DNA of 64,000 bases, from positions 361,474 through 425,473 of the forward strand of contig CAJNDS010002343.1 in the NCBI GenBank assembly GCA_905221605.1, read 5' to 3'. The translations under genes and the position numbers were made by a program. The notes beneath the pieces were generated by a model that did not search any database, was not told the DNA's origin, and was given only the letters and a program-made list of their open reading frames with translations. Below, piece by piece: positions 10,599 to 21,470 of the stretch. This DNA comes from Symbiodinium natans (Eukaryota; Sar; Dinophyceae; Suessiales; Symbiodiniaceae). Positions within the stretch are counted from its first letter, which is position 1; each line of letters starts with the position of its first letter.

Positions 10599-10942
10599 TT
10601 GTCGATGTGAATCCTGGGAGACAATCCCTAACTCACACTTCAGGGCAGGGAGCTACCAAGCAGACTGCAGTTAGCCAAAATGCAACAAGGACGAGTGCAT
10701 AGCAGTGGACTGCAGAACACCTCACCCCAGAGTCAGGGCAAGCTGCTGGACGAGGCGGACACCAACCTGAACAGATGACCTTCAAAGGTGAGGCACTTGT
10801 ACTTGAGGCACTCTCGCATTGGGAGGGAAGGCGGTTTGAATTTAGTGCAAACGTCAGCTACAAATCCTGTTCATCACAAAGCACAAAAGCTCGATTCTCG
10901 AGGTAACCACTCCGTCGCTGCGGACACCCTAGGGTCTGAAAA
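10599..10942. other. Gap, nothing assigned
   Basis: The minus-strand frame remains open to about 10653 and then closes. I see no other gene, RNA or repeat before the minisatellite begins. Confidence 0.5.
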
Positions 10943-11223
10943 CACTGCAAATAGCACGCAAATAGCATGGTAACGGACATCTGGTTGAAAACGCCGCAAA
11001 TAGCACGGTAACGGACATCTAGGCGCTTGAAAAACCCCAAATAGCACGGTAACGGACATCTGGGCGCATGGAAACACCGCAAATAGCATGGGTAGGGCGC
11101 TTGAAAACACCGCAAATAGCATGGTAACGGACATCGGGGCGCTTGAAAACACCGCAAATAGCACGGTAACGACATCTGGGCGCTTGAAAACACCGCAAAT
11201 AGCAGGGTAACGGGCATCTGAAA
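10943..11223 (+). repeat. Minisatellite A, ~42-bp unit
   Basis: About seven units share the core GCAAATAGCA(C/T)GGTAACGG followed by ACATCTGGGCGCTTGAAAAC. Copies of the core start near 10945, 10957, 10996, 11037, 11079, 11112, 11154 and 11195. Most steps are 41-42 bp and one is 33 bp. Because 42 is a multiple of three, the minus strand reads as repeats of a 14-residue peptide, which explains the long ORFs there. Confidence 0.9.
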
Positions 11224-11450
11224 TACCATGGTCCCTGAAGTTGCTGTTTCCAAAAAAAAACCCATCGCAAATACCAATTCGCTGCTTCCAAAAACCATCG
11301 CAAATGCCATGGTCCCCAAATTCGCTGTTTTCAAAACCATTGCAAATACGATGGTCCCCGAATTTGCTGTTCCAAAAACCCATCGCAAATACCATGGTCC
11401 CCGAATTCGCTGGTTCCGAAACCATCGCGAAAACCAAAATCGAAGCTTGC
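11224..11450 (+). repeat. Minisatellite B, ~42-bp unit related to A
   Basis: Five to six units carry CGCAAATACCATGGTCCCC followed by GAATTCGCTGTTCCAAAAAC. Core starts lie near 11221, 11269, 11302, 11344, 11387 and 11429, so the period is again about 42 bp with one 33-bp step. The core CGCAAATA(G/C)CA(C/T)GGT is shared with array A, which directly abuts it. Confidence 0.88.
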
Positions 11451-11457
11451 GCGCACA

Positions 11458-11848
11458 TCTAGTGGAAGCATGCCTGACGGAGAACTTTATGCATACGCTT
11501 GGGCTGCCATTGCTGGGATTGCTTGCTACAGAGCAAGTCTCTCTCGATAAGGCCCTGAAGAAGACCATCGTTGCTTATCAAGCTGCAATAACATTGCCAG
11601 ATAAAATTGCCAACGTTGTCTACATTGGCAAAGATGAAGAAGCCTTCAATCGGAGCAAGTTCAAGCTTTTCCTTGCCGTCAGTCCATCTCATTCTGACTT
11701 AAAGCGGTTTGCCAATGCGCACTTGCAACTGGTGCGGTTGAGAAGAAGGGACGGAATGGCTTGGAAGCTGCAGTCTTTGGTCGACAAGCTGACCGAGATG
11801 ACAGCAAAGTCTGCAGAACGTACACTCTGCCTGTCGCTCAAAGCGTAG
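11458..11848 (+). CDS. Possible terminal exon of an unrecognised protein
   Basis: After minisatellite B the frame continues for about 130 residues to a TAG-type stop at 11848. Its composition is normal and helical, with Leu/Ala/Lys segments, a KDEEAFNRSKFKLFL stretch and a basic RLRRRDG patch. I do not recognise it. The frame is continuous with the repeat upstream, so the repeat could be translated, or an acceptor lies near 11458. It could be a chance ORF. Confidence 0.3.
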
Positions 11849-12489
11849 ACTGATTTTGGTAGTCAGCTCTGTGTGGCTGCTTCTGGTGCCACGTACTGTG
11901 CGCCGATGCTGGCATGGTGCGTGGTTGCATCGTGGAACCCCGAGCCCAGTAGGGCGCGCAGCGCCTGGAGTTTCGGGATGAGGGAGGTGCCAACGGCAAC
12001 CTCTCGCTCCGTTGTAGCAGACTCTGTTTTCCCTGACGGTTTGAGTCAAGTCAAGTTAAGGTTTTCTAGCATGTCCGGAATTCCGCTTCCATGCTATTTG
12101 CAAGCTTTTCAAGCATGTTCGGAATGCTGGAGCGCCAAAAGGCAGAAGGAACAGAGTCAGCATGGCCCCTCTGCCAAGATGCAGGCACTCTTGCCGCGGA
12201 AAGATGAGCAGCTCATCCAGAAAGCCGTGTTGCCTCGCATGCGATGGCCTTTTTCACGGGTGCTGCTCTGGGCGAGTTTGGCAATCAGGCCGGGCAGCTT
12301 CTCAGGCGCCGGTCCTGATGCATGGTCCCCCCCCCCTTTGGCGGCCCGGGGCAGACCAGTGAAGTTTAGGCCTGGCACCCCCACCGCGTGTGGTCTGGCA
12401 CCCCCCACCGCGTGTGGTCTGACCAGGCTTGTGCAGGGGACGCTGTGTCCAGGAGATCTTGGCTCCATGGCACGTCAGCAGAGGCTAGG
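11849..12489. other. Gap with a 25-bp tandem duplication
   Basis: No gene is visible. At about 12370-12421 the string CTGGCACCCCCACCGCGTGTGGT occurs twice in tandem, the second time with an extra C. Confidence 0.5.
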
Positions 12490-13456
12490 CTAACCTCGTG
12501 GGCCGACTTGTGCAAGCGAAAGGTGCACCTGGAATCTGCGGGCATGGCTAGAGCGAGAGAACTTTGCTAGGCGGTTTCGGCTGAGGTCGTCAGCGTCGGT
12601 GTTCTTGGCTTTGGGAATATGGCCGATTTCCAATTCTAGGCCGCGTGCGTGGGCCCAGGAGGCCACCTTCTCCAGGAAGAAGCTAAGCGGAAAGGCCGTT
12701 GTGAAGAGTTTGTTGATGGAGGCCTGAGTAGGGCTATTGTCGCTGCGCGAGGCGACGCAGAACCTGAGGCAGGAGCAACCAGTGGCCTCGTAGGCCATTT
12801 GCAGCAGAACCCACTGTGCCACGGTTTCGAAGCAGGCGATTTACTGCTGGGCATCTTTCGTGAGGAACGGCCAAGCTGTGCGGAGCTCCTTGATCTCCCA
12901 TTGCTGTGCAAACCACCAGGTGTGAGAGGATGTGGACAGCCATCCTCCAATTCCGACGGTGGTGCCGTCCGCCATGGCGTCTGCGGCTGATAGGCAGGGC
13001 AGAAGAGGCTGGCGGGCCAGCGGCATGGCAAATTCGTAGGCGAAGCACTGGGCGAGCCATGCAGTGTATGGCGGCCTTGCTTTCGTTGCGCAGTGTAATC
13101 TCCGAGGCTGAGGGGTCTGCAATGCGGACCCAGATCGTTTTGTCGGCGGCCGGAAAAGGCCAAATGTCCGTTTTGGCTCGGACGGGCTTGCCTTTGACCT
13201 CGATAACCTTGGCATGCAATGGGAGCTGAAGGTACGAGGCGTCTTTAGTAACTCTGCAAGAGGCGTCGAGGCACCAGAGGAACTGTGACCAGCTTCTCGG
13301 AGGCACGGGGTAGCATGTGCCCGGCGGGCTATGCAGATCTGAGTAGATCGGGGCCGTGAAGCAGCGGAGGTGTGGGCTGATGCTCGTGGCCCACATTAGT
13401 AGGCCGAGGCACGCCTCCAGCTCTTTGCGGGGGGCCCGCTTGTGCTGCATCCCCAC
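12490..13456 (-). pseudogene. Decayed retroelement RT-connection / RNase H fragment
   Basis: Read from 13456 downwards, one frame gives PRKELEACLGLLMWATSISP and HLRCFTAPIYSDL, the usual join between reverse transcriptase and RNase H in gypsy/DIRS-like elements. Near 13050-13060 the sense switches to another frame. That frame carries RNase H-like residues: ADAMADGTTVGIGGWL, WEIKELRTAWPFL, SDNSPTQASINKLF and NTDADDLSR. An in-frame stop at about 12841 interrupts it. One frameshift plus one stop make it a pseudogene. RT catalytic motifs upstream are missing, so the 5' part is lost or elsewhere. The element class (DIRS-like or gypsy-like) is not certain. Confidence 0.75.
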
Positions 13457-14027
13457 CGATGTCTCCTTAGTTGAGGGCCCCGAGACCGCGTTACCAAATT
13501 TTCATGTCGGTTTTGAGCGGGGACCATGCTCCAGGACTGCCAAGGCTTTGTTTGAAGTTGGTCCCAAGCCTTGCCACATTTTTTATGGGGATCCAAGTAT
13601 GGCCATCAAAAACAAACTTACCACCGAGAGCGCCTGGTAGAAGAAGTTAAGAATGATTCCGCTCGTCCAGTCGGGCATAAATTGGGCACATTGTGCCCCA
13701 AACGCACCTTAAGCACGTACAGCATTCGTCAGAGCCATGTTTCGTTGGCATTTCCCACATTTGGCTCGAGATGAGATTTCGGTTCCGGGAAGGGGCCGAT
13801 TCTCGTCCAGATGGTTTATGCGCGTGAGGAAGCGTCTGCGGCAGAAGAATGCAGAACAATGCAGAACATGTGTGCTGAGGGAACCCACATGCAGTTTGGG
13901 TCGCGCCCGCGCATGACAGGACGTTGAGAACGTCCTTGCTGCGCGTGGATGGAGGGAGGTGAGGCAAATAGGCGCTGCAGACATTATTTTTGTTAGTTAA
14001 TGAGTTTATGGTGTAACTAGTCTGTTG
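13457..14027. other. Gap, no gene seen
   Basis: No coherent coding frame continues the RT fragment upstream. The stretch before 14028 may include the 5' leader of the kinase gene. Confidence 0.4.
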
Positions 14028-17000
14028 ATGGAAACCTTCATTAAGTACAGCGGCAAGTCGCAAGTTTCGTCAGGTGAAGGCTCCTTCGCCAAAGCTCTTT
14101 TGGTTGAAGCGTCTGATGGGACACAGGCGGTATGCAAGGCGCACCGTTCTGCAATTGTTTGGTGGTCCCGTTTGAGTCAACAATGTTCAAGGTCATGTCG
14201 TTCGAGCTGAATTTCCCAAATTCATTGGTGTGGTAATTGGGTCTGGCGTGCGAGGTCATGGACATCACGCAGGCATCCAAGAAGGAGGCGCACTATCTTT
14301 AGAATGCACATATGGGACAAGGGAACTTGAACCTCAATGCTGGCTAGGCCGAAGCTGCCGCCAAGGCCACTGAATTTCGATCAGCAGTCAATCGTGTCTC
14401 ACATTGCTTGGTGAGGAAGGCCGATTGTTGTCCTCCTTGCGGCATCCTTTCGTCGTACGCTACCGCGACAGCTTTTGCGAGGCTGTTGCGGAGCGTCTTG
14501 CATCATCTGCTCGTGATGTGTTCCCGTAGTATGGTTGTATTGGGGCTTTCGGAGATTTTAGTTTCGGAGCATGATTCGTCAACTATATGATATCATCACA
14601 CAACCTGTGCAACCTGTTGCATCTTCGATGCAAGAGCGATCAGACCGAAAAGTCCCAGCGCCATTTCTCCTAGCAAAACATGGCGCGGACAAGTCGCCGA
14701 CTTTTCTGGGCCGTCATAACAAAATGGTACCGCAAAGTCGCTGACATAACCCATAGATAGAAGACCGTCGTCGACTTCTTCCTCCGGACTCAGGCTGGCT
14801 TTTCAGGACACAGGCCAATTTTTCAGGTACATATTGTTGTGACAAAAGCTGACCTGGAAAGTTGGAATTCCGCTATGCGTTCTTCAGCTTTTGTGTTTTT
14901 GTCCTTCACATGCCGCTATTGCACCGAATCACCGAGCATCCTGCAGAATGGCCCGCAGCCTTGCCCCAGGCATCTTGTTGCACAGAAGAGCCCCTCTTCA
15001 TTGATCATGCGATTACTTCAGAGCACGTGCATAAGTAAAACATGCTATGCGACTTTTGTCTTTTCAGCCGCAGCCTTCATTACCCTCCAAAAAGGCGAAA
15101 CACAACACACCACATAGGCTCAACGCTTCCAACTTGGGACCTTTGGGTCTTGGGACTGCACATATGGAATTGCTTAAACTGAGCGTTGGGGCACAGTTTC
15201 AAGGATGTTGTCGATCTGGTTACGGACAGCGGCTGACGAGCCCAAACCTGCCAGAGACAGAGAGAGAGGGAGTGTACGAGTTTACCGCGACGTTTGTTGA
15301 TCTTACTTAGTCTATCATCTTCTGCAAGTACTATTCCACAAAGCTCTGCCGTCAAACAGAAGGACGCCTCGGTCAAACCACTGTTGTTTGTTGTGCCCGA
15401 GCCTTTGAGGCAAGGTCTTTTCACCGCACTGTCGTGCCAGGCTGCCAGACTTCCGTTTCCATTCAACCACTACCATTTCTCCAGCCTGCTGCCGAAGTTG
15501 TTTAGTTTCAGGGCCCCTGCCGGCATCGACTTTACAAGCCGTTGTTTTCTGCTGCAGTGAGTTTAGAGAGTTGACAGCTCAGTCAAACTCTTCTTGTACG
15601 ATGCTTCTCCACATTCTTGTTGCTCCCTGCAGTGGCGGTCGCTCCTTTTGAGCAGAAAAGCTCGTCAATGTGGTAGGCGCTGGCTTTCTAGTCCACTCGG
15701 GGGGCCCTTCTGTGCTCCTACTGCTCCCCTTGTGTTGGTTTGCTCTTGCAACGCCCTCAGAAGTAGGGTGTGAGCAGTGGTTGCAACCCTTTGCGCATGT
15801 CTTGGGCTTCTTGAGGGCCCTCACATGCTGCTTCTTGAAGACCCCAAAGTCTCTCGCTCCGAAAGGTAAAAGCATGTAGAGTTTTGAGAGGTGAGCCGAG
15901 TTGTCATGTTCGTGCATTTTCGTGAAGCAACTTTTCAAAAGGCTGGCGTACTGTGCATCATCATGGACTTCTGCGAAGGCTGAGCAGATTCTAGAGGGAG
16001 GAGCCACGGAATTGTCTTCATTCCAGGCGGGGAGCTTGCCAGACAGATCCGAAGGGCAAGACGAAATCATCAGAGGCGCGGGGCCAAATCGCATCCCAGA
16101 GCTTTTGCGTGTGCTTTTGGACCACTTCGGGCGTCGAAACGATTTGAAGCCCCTCGACTCCCCAAATGCAGTCTCGCGCATGCCACCTGCAAAGGCGACC
16201 TGAAGTGCCCCACCCGACTCGCACACGAAACCATGCTGGCAGTTTCTCGACAAAGTTCTGCATAAAACCTTCGAACAACGGATGCATACGGCTGCCTCGG
16301 TAGAAGTAAAAGGAGCCTGCCGCAGTAGGGAAGGAGCTGGCCAGGGCGTCCGTTTGTCAAGATTCGGGAATCAGAACGACGAGTTATCGGACACCCCCGG
16401 AAAGTTCGGTTTGAGGTTTACGTACCTTACTCAGCAAGATTGGACCCCACGTCCGCGATTGCTCACAAATATTTCCCTGCTATTTCAAGTATCGTCACCA
16501 TGCTTGCGCACGATTATTTGGCACAGTCCTTCGAGGATTCCAGAGGAACAGATCCTTCGATGGTTTACGCAGGCCTTGATCAGATTTTGGCTTGCAAACA
16601 GATTCAGCAAAGATGGTTCGTTGCTTGCAGAGGCGACGCTTGCCGTAAAGTTCATCCACGACAAGCACATCCTTCACAGGGCCGCCCCATGCAGAGCGCA
16701 GCAGTCTGCATCGTTGTAGTTTTCTCACATCGGACGCTGGAAAGCTGCATTGCATGTCACAGGATTTAAAGCCTGCCAACTTCTTCCTTACAAAGAATGG
16801 GCCAGCGTCTCGGTTAGGTGGTGCGGTGCTCTGGGATGTAAGGCTGACAGTGCCTTTGCGTGGCATTGTTAGGATTCCACACCTTGATCTGGCAAAGGTC
16901 TTTGAAGATGGGGGACTTTGGAATAGCAAAAACGATGGTCGTGGGCTTAACTTACATGAACGTGACCCTCTTGTTTGGAAGAGTGCCTCCGTTACAACAT

Positions 17001-18354
17001 GAAGGCTTGCACCATGGCATGTGCAAAGACCAGGATTGGCTGTTGGCTCAGTCATCGCTCAGGACACACGCTCCCAAGCTTCTGTTTATTACCTTCACTT
17101 AGGCACGCCGTACTACCTGAGTCCAGAGGTGTGCCAGGCACCTTCGCAACGGCGCAAGAATGCACATTCACCTTCAGCAGAGTATATCACAGCGACGCAC
17201 GGTCTTGTGAAGGAAAAGCCGTACAACTGGTCGTCAGACATGTGGTCCATGGGCCGGAGTCTGAGAACTGCCAGACAGGTACAAGGCATTCGATGAAATG
17301 AGCGCTCGAAGAGACACCACCATGTCGCAGGCTGCATTCTTTATGAGATGTGTGCCCTGTCGGAGCCTCGCTTGCTCTGATGCCGCGATACACGAGAGGC
17401 AGCTTGGCCCTGTATCTTGCCGGAATGTTTTTCTGGCCCGCCTAGATATTCGGAGCATTGTAGAGCATTCGTTCTGGCAAGCTGGGGCACTTTAGATAGA
17501 GTGTTGCAGAGAGGCGCATGGAGGCCCCGATTTGCACGGGCCAAGCGAGCACATGCGCATGGATTTGCTGTCTCATCTCGATTTGCCGGGACTTCTGGCT
17601 TGTCCCGTTGCTCCCTTCCATCTTGTGCCTTTGGCTGATGACGCTCCCGGCCATGTAAGGTGGTCCGCAAACAAAGTGTCGCTGCAGCAAGAATTGCTGT
17701 AGTTAATGCTTAGTGAGCGAACAAAGACTCTAATCAAGCTTCACATTCCAAGGTGAAGCTAATTTAGACAGCATGAAAGACCGCATGAAGACCTGAATTG
17801 AATGTTTCGAAAAGGAAATGTTACGGCAGTTGTTGATTTCAGGGAGAGGCTGTTGTTCACTTCGCGCAATGTTGCGGACCAGTCATGTCGGGAGCTAGAA
17901 GCCCACTAAGACGCCCAAAAGAAAGAGCAAGTACAATTTTCTGTCTGAATGCCTGGTGATTTTTCATCATTTTATTGTTCATTCTTGCTCGATCTGCGGA
18001 GACATGCTGCAGGGATCTGCAGGCCACGAGGTCGGCACATGAAGTTTCCTAAATCCCTGGCTGAGGCAGGTACCTTTCGATGCTCACAGTATCTCGGGCC
18101 TTGTGCAGAAGATCTGCTATGGCCCGCTGCCCTTGGCCGCGGACTTGTGACGGCCCTTGAAGACCAAACCTCAGCCACCAAGTTCTGAGGTTCCGGACTG
18201 CTATTCTGACTTCCTTCGCCGGCTCCTGGCTCAACGAAACTCACGCTGCTCTCCATGCGCTTTGCTGTGTAAAGTTACACAAAAGATGTGTACTGGGAGG
18301 CTGTGCAGACAACTTCTGGACCGTGAGCCGAAGAAGAGACCGTCTGCAGACGAG
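14028..18354 (+). CDS. NEK-like serine/threonine protein kinase gene, multi-exon, incomplete
   Basis: Kinase motifs appear in order in short exons joined in phase. E1 14028-14138 has the ATG and glycine loop GEGSFAKALLV, with the ATP-binding Lys in AVCK. E2 is 14255-14287. E3 14348-14365 is only 18 nt. E4 14416-14481 has EGRLLSSLRHPFVVRYRDSF. After a gap, an exon ends at 16572 (IPEEQILRWFTQ). Then come 16633-16680 (FIHDKHILHR), 16763-16800 (DLKPANFFLTKNG), 16898-16937 (KMGDFGIAK), 17005-17038, 17103-17137 (TPYYLSPEVCQ), 17213-17252 (EKPYNWSSDMWSMG), 17331-~17373 (CILYEMCALSEP) and ~18300-18354 (LCRQLLDREPKKRPSADE). HRDLKP, DFG and SPE are intact, so it should be catalytic if complete. NEK kinases act in cilia and the cell cycle (family knowledge). 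I could not place the hinge segment (14482-16530) or part of the C-lobe (17374-18299), so a broken gene is possible. Confidence 0.8.
14482..16530. other. Unresolved segment inside the kinase gene
   Basis: The kinase hinge exon should be here but I cannot see it. The minus strand has a 224-codon frame (15579-16253) with no recognisable motif and overlapping alternatives. This may be a large intron with an inserted element. Confidence 0.4.
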
Positions 18355-18868
18355 GCGCGTCGCTTGTCGTCGCAGCAGCTCTTGCCACTTGTTGCAGTGT
18401 TTTTGGCATGTTTTTTGCCACTTTTTGCAGCCTTTTGCAACTTGTTGCCACTTTGTGTCATTGCCTAGCAGGGTCTCAACATGTCTGAGCGTGTCTGAGC
18501 TTCGAGCCTTGAAGCTGCTGTGAGACTACTCAGCAACTTCAACACTCGGCTGGCAGCTGCAGCAACAGCGTACTGTAGGACATGCTAGGCCATCTACATG
18601 CTGGCTGGTACATGCTACATTCAAGCACATTTGCTAGACGTTGACATGATGCCTCCGCCCAAGATGTCGTGGCTTTCGCCCACCCGTCTGCGTAAGGAAC
18701 TCTGTGTCATGTATGTGCAGTTGCAGGGTCAGCGGCTTTGATGTCCCTCAATACCATGGCAGAGTTCCTGAGCTCATTGCTCCTCTTTAGGAGAGATGCT
18801 TGGTGTTGCTGGTACTCGGGACGGTGCTCTTCAATGCCATGCCGGCAGGACTGTTTGACAGAAGGGTG

Positions 18869-18913
18869 GTAGCTGGTACGTGCACACGTGGTAGCTGGTA
18901 CGTGCACATCCTG
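18869..18913 (+). repeat. 22-bp tandem duplication
   Basis: GTGGTAGCTGGTACGTGCAC occurs twice in immediate succession. Confidence 0.85.
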
Positions 18914-19006
18914 TCAGTCATGGGATCCTGCTTGTCTCGTTAGCCTCACGCACAGTCAGGAGACGACGATGTTCATCGTGGCCCAGGCGATGACATTGAT
19001 TCGTAT

Positions 19007-19087
19007 ATGTATGTTTATTTCTAGATCTGTATCTGCATCTATATCTACATCTAGATCTATATCTATCTACATCTAGATCTACATCTT
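19007..19087 (+). repeat. Hexanucleotide microsatellite (ATCTAB-type)
   Basis: The stretch is built from ATCTAT, ATCTAC, ATCTAG and ATCTGC words in irregular alternation. Confidence 0.85.
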
Positions 19088-20261
19088 CGGACGCATTTCT
19101 GCAGTATTGTTATCTGTATAAGGTAAATCGTTACTAAGTTGCAAACTAAACCACGTGTTTGAAGCTCTCGCGCACAGCGGCAACTGTGCGGCGATCACAG
19201 ACCTGTCTTGGATGACAAGCTTTCGGCTGACTCTCCCCTCCGGTGAATTGTTCTCAAATGTGTACTACAAATACAAGATAGTGAATTTCAATTACAATCT
19301 TCGTGGTCGCAAATAGGAAGACGCTAAATGAAACAATCCCATCACCTATATACGACTGAGTTACGACTGCTTCGACCTTGCTGTCCATTGTTGATCGAGA
19401 AGTGAAGGGGAAGAACAGCAGCGGCCAGGCCAACAACCCCCCCCCCCCCGGAGCCCCCTCTTTCAAAGGAGGTTGAAACCTCAAGGCCCCCTTCAAGGCC
19501 TCGACTCTTCAAGCCCACCATACCTCCCCCGCCCCCCTCGTCATGCTTCCGGAAGTCCTTCTCTGCAAGCTTGCAAGTCTTACAAATGTGGGGTGGATGG
19601 GGGGGGGGGGGGGCGGGGGGGCGGATCCGCATTTTGTTCGAAGCAAGAAATGCCAAAAAAAATTGTTCCAGTTTACTTTCAATATTCCGGCTGTTCTTCT
19701 CAACTACATCGAACCTCAAATCTGAGAGGGGGCCAGCTCCCCTTGAGATGCGAGCACGGGTCATGCAAAAGCTCACAAGAATAATCTCACAAAGCGCGCT
19801 GCAGTAGGGTAGGGAATACGGTAGGTTAAAAGGATTGGGGTTTGAAGTTTTTTTCGCTCGCCTGCAGGGCTTGCCTAATTTGTGGACAAGAAAGGATTAG
19901 CCGTTAGCAGCTAGATCCTTCCCCCTTCTGAGCCTGTTCTTAGAGGAGAGGATTCCGAAAAGGTTTTGGGCTTTAAGGGGGGCCTAAGACACACAATTCG
20001 CATAGATACGCTTGCAAATACACAGTTCTCCTAGAAACATAGAATTCTTAAACAAAAACGACTTGAGCACAACAAACATGTGCACTAGACTTGATTCTGA
20101 GACAAGCAGTTTTCATTACGTAGCAATGAACCACTGCTCACGCACTAATCAAATGCCAAAATATTTTTCTGTCTTTAACACACAATTCGCATGGACAAAC
20201 TTTATGATGCATAACTTTCTTTCAAACCCATTATTTGCCTCATGAAGATCATAGCGCTCGG

Positions 20262-20668
20262 AAATTCACAAATCCTAAAACCTGAGTACTAATGGCCAGG
20301 AATGTGCAAAAACTTACCCGGGTCGCCAACCATGGCTAATGAGACACTGTCGAAGTAGAAGCCATGGCGCCCGCGCGAGCCTCGATGATGTTGAGGTTGG
20401 CCTTGGTCAGTGGGTCTTCCAGCTCTTCGGCAGACAGCCTGAGGACCTCACGCGGCTCTGCGCAGCCGTCAAGAGGGCGTCCGTGGAGGACCTGGTCTCC
20501 AGCCTGGCCCGCTTCCAGGCCTCTGAGGACAAGCTGCTGACATCCTTGTGGTACCTCCACGAGGTTCAGGTGCGCGGGGCGTCGTGTATTTTGTTTTGTT
20601 GCGACAGCTTTTTTAAACCGGCAGTTTTGGCGAAGAGTCAGCGGAGGTGCTTCGGTTGATGTGATGTC
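20262..20668 (+). repeat. Dispersed coding-like unit, copy 1 (FGRQPED repeat)
   Basis: The segment reads CCATGGCTAATGAGACACTG, then CCATGGCGCCCGCGCGAGCC, then a frame encoding VFQLFGRQPEDLTRLCAAVK, VEDLVSSLARFQASEDKL and LLTSLWYLHE. Its 5' half recurs at 38120-38266 and its 3' half at 48430-48668. The protein part is helical with regular Leu spacing and would look natural as an exon. I recognise no family. Downstream of WYLHE the text GTTCAGGTGCGCGGGGC differs from the other copy by a 6-bp insertion. It may be a dispersed gene fragment or a retrocopied exon pair. The uninterrupted CTTCCAG/GCCTCTGAGG join at 20518/20519 matters because the other copy has an intron there. Confidence 0.75.
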
Positions 20669-20886
20669 ACGATATTCCTGCTGCTTCTCTCTTTCTTTGA
20701 CACTGTGCAACAGCCACCGACCCCCAGATGCTGCTGAGCGCTTCTCTAAACTGCTGCTCGCTCTTGCAATCGATATTTTGTCCGAGGTTCGTCAACCATG
20801 CAAGAAGCTGAGGCGGCATGGGAGCAGTTGACGCTAAGCTGGTCGCAGTGTTTGCTCCTTTCGACATGATTCGTTGACGGGCATCG

Positions 20887-21168
20887 GCGGTTGCAAACGC
20901 GGCTTCAGGCTGCAAGGCGGTGACCAGGGAGCCTTAGAGCTGCTCGTGTTCGCGGCCCGGAAGCCTTGGCGGCACGAATATTTGGTGCATGGCAAACGTT
21001 GGCAGTGTGAAGATCATTATCATCATCGCTTGGTCGAGATCCCGGACTGGAAAAGCTCTTGGAACGCCTCCAGGCCTTTGCTACTCGGCGCAGCAACAAT
21101 GCTCATGTTGCAAGATTGAAATCCATGCGCAAAGCCTTCAGAGGCCGGACAGGAGCACCTGGATTAGG
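20887..21168 (+). CDS. Duplicated gene tail, copy 1 (degenerate)
   Basis: The segment opens with a string encoding RLQGGDQGALELL and ends with EAGQEHLD and a stop near 21168. The copy at 21270-21470 begins and ends the same way. Between, this copy has GSVKI then an ATTATCATCATC insertion and GLEKLL-like coding in shifted frames, so it appears broken. The function is unknown. Confidence 0.45.
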
Positions 21169-21269
21169 ACGATGAAGTCAAAGGCCGGGTCCGCCAAGCA
21201 AGTCGTCGACTCTAAGTTCAGTGGCGCAGCTGTGTGCCCCTGGTTTCATGCTTGGACGCCCAGTGGCTC

Positions 21270-21470
21270 AGGATGCAGGGCGGAGACCAGGGAGACCTGG
21301 ATGAGCTGGATGAGCTCAAGCTTCGAGGCCCGGAAGCATCGGTGACAGGAATGCTTCCGGTGACGTTAACAGCTATCTTGCGCTTTGTTACCGCCGACGG
21401 CGCTGTCAAGATTCCAGGCCTCGAAGAGCTCTTGCGCCAGCTGCAGGCGGGACAGGAGCACCTCGACTAA
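21270..21470 (+). CDS. Duplicated gene tail, copy 2
   Basis: One open frame encodes MQGGDQGDLDELDELKL, then ILRFVTADGAVKIPGLEELL and RQLQAGQEHLD with a stop at 21470. It matches copy 1 (20887-21168) at both ends. The VKIPGLEELLRQLQ stretch is a likely amphipathic helix. I do not recognise the family. It could be the terminal exon of the gene whose fragment lies at 20262-20668. Confidence 0.45.
   Translation, partial: RMQGGDQGDLDELDELKLRGPEASVTGMLPVTLTAILRFVTADGAVKIPGLEELLRQLQAGQEHLD

Larger units (their letters stand above)
18355..20261. other. Non-coding stretch with simple repeats
   Basis: No gene is supported. The start is pyrimidine-rich with repeated TTGCCACTT/TTGCAACTTGTTGCC words (18380-18460). 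Further features are a 22-bp tandem duplication (18869-18913), a hexanucleotide array (19007-19087) and C and G homopolymers (19434-19449 and 19600-19621). The segment from 19830 to 20250 is AT-rich. Confidence 0.5.

Noticed and set aside
10858-11568. 236- and 194-residue minus frames of repeated 14-residue peptides
   Set aside because: The period of 42 is divisible by three, so a repeat keeps all frames open. Several phases are open at once and nothing else supports a protein.
15579-16253. 224-residue minus frame inside the kinase gene
   Set aside because: No motif and competing frames in the same place. Kept only as a note on the unresolved segment.
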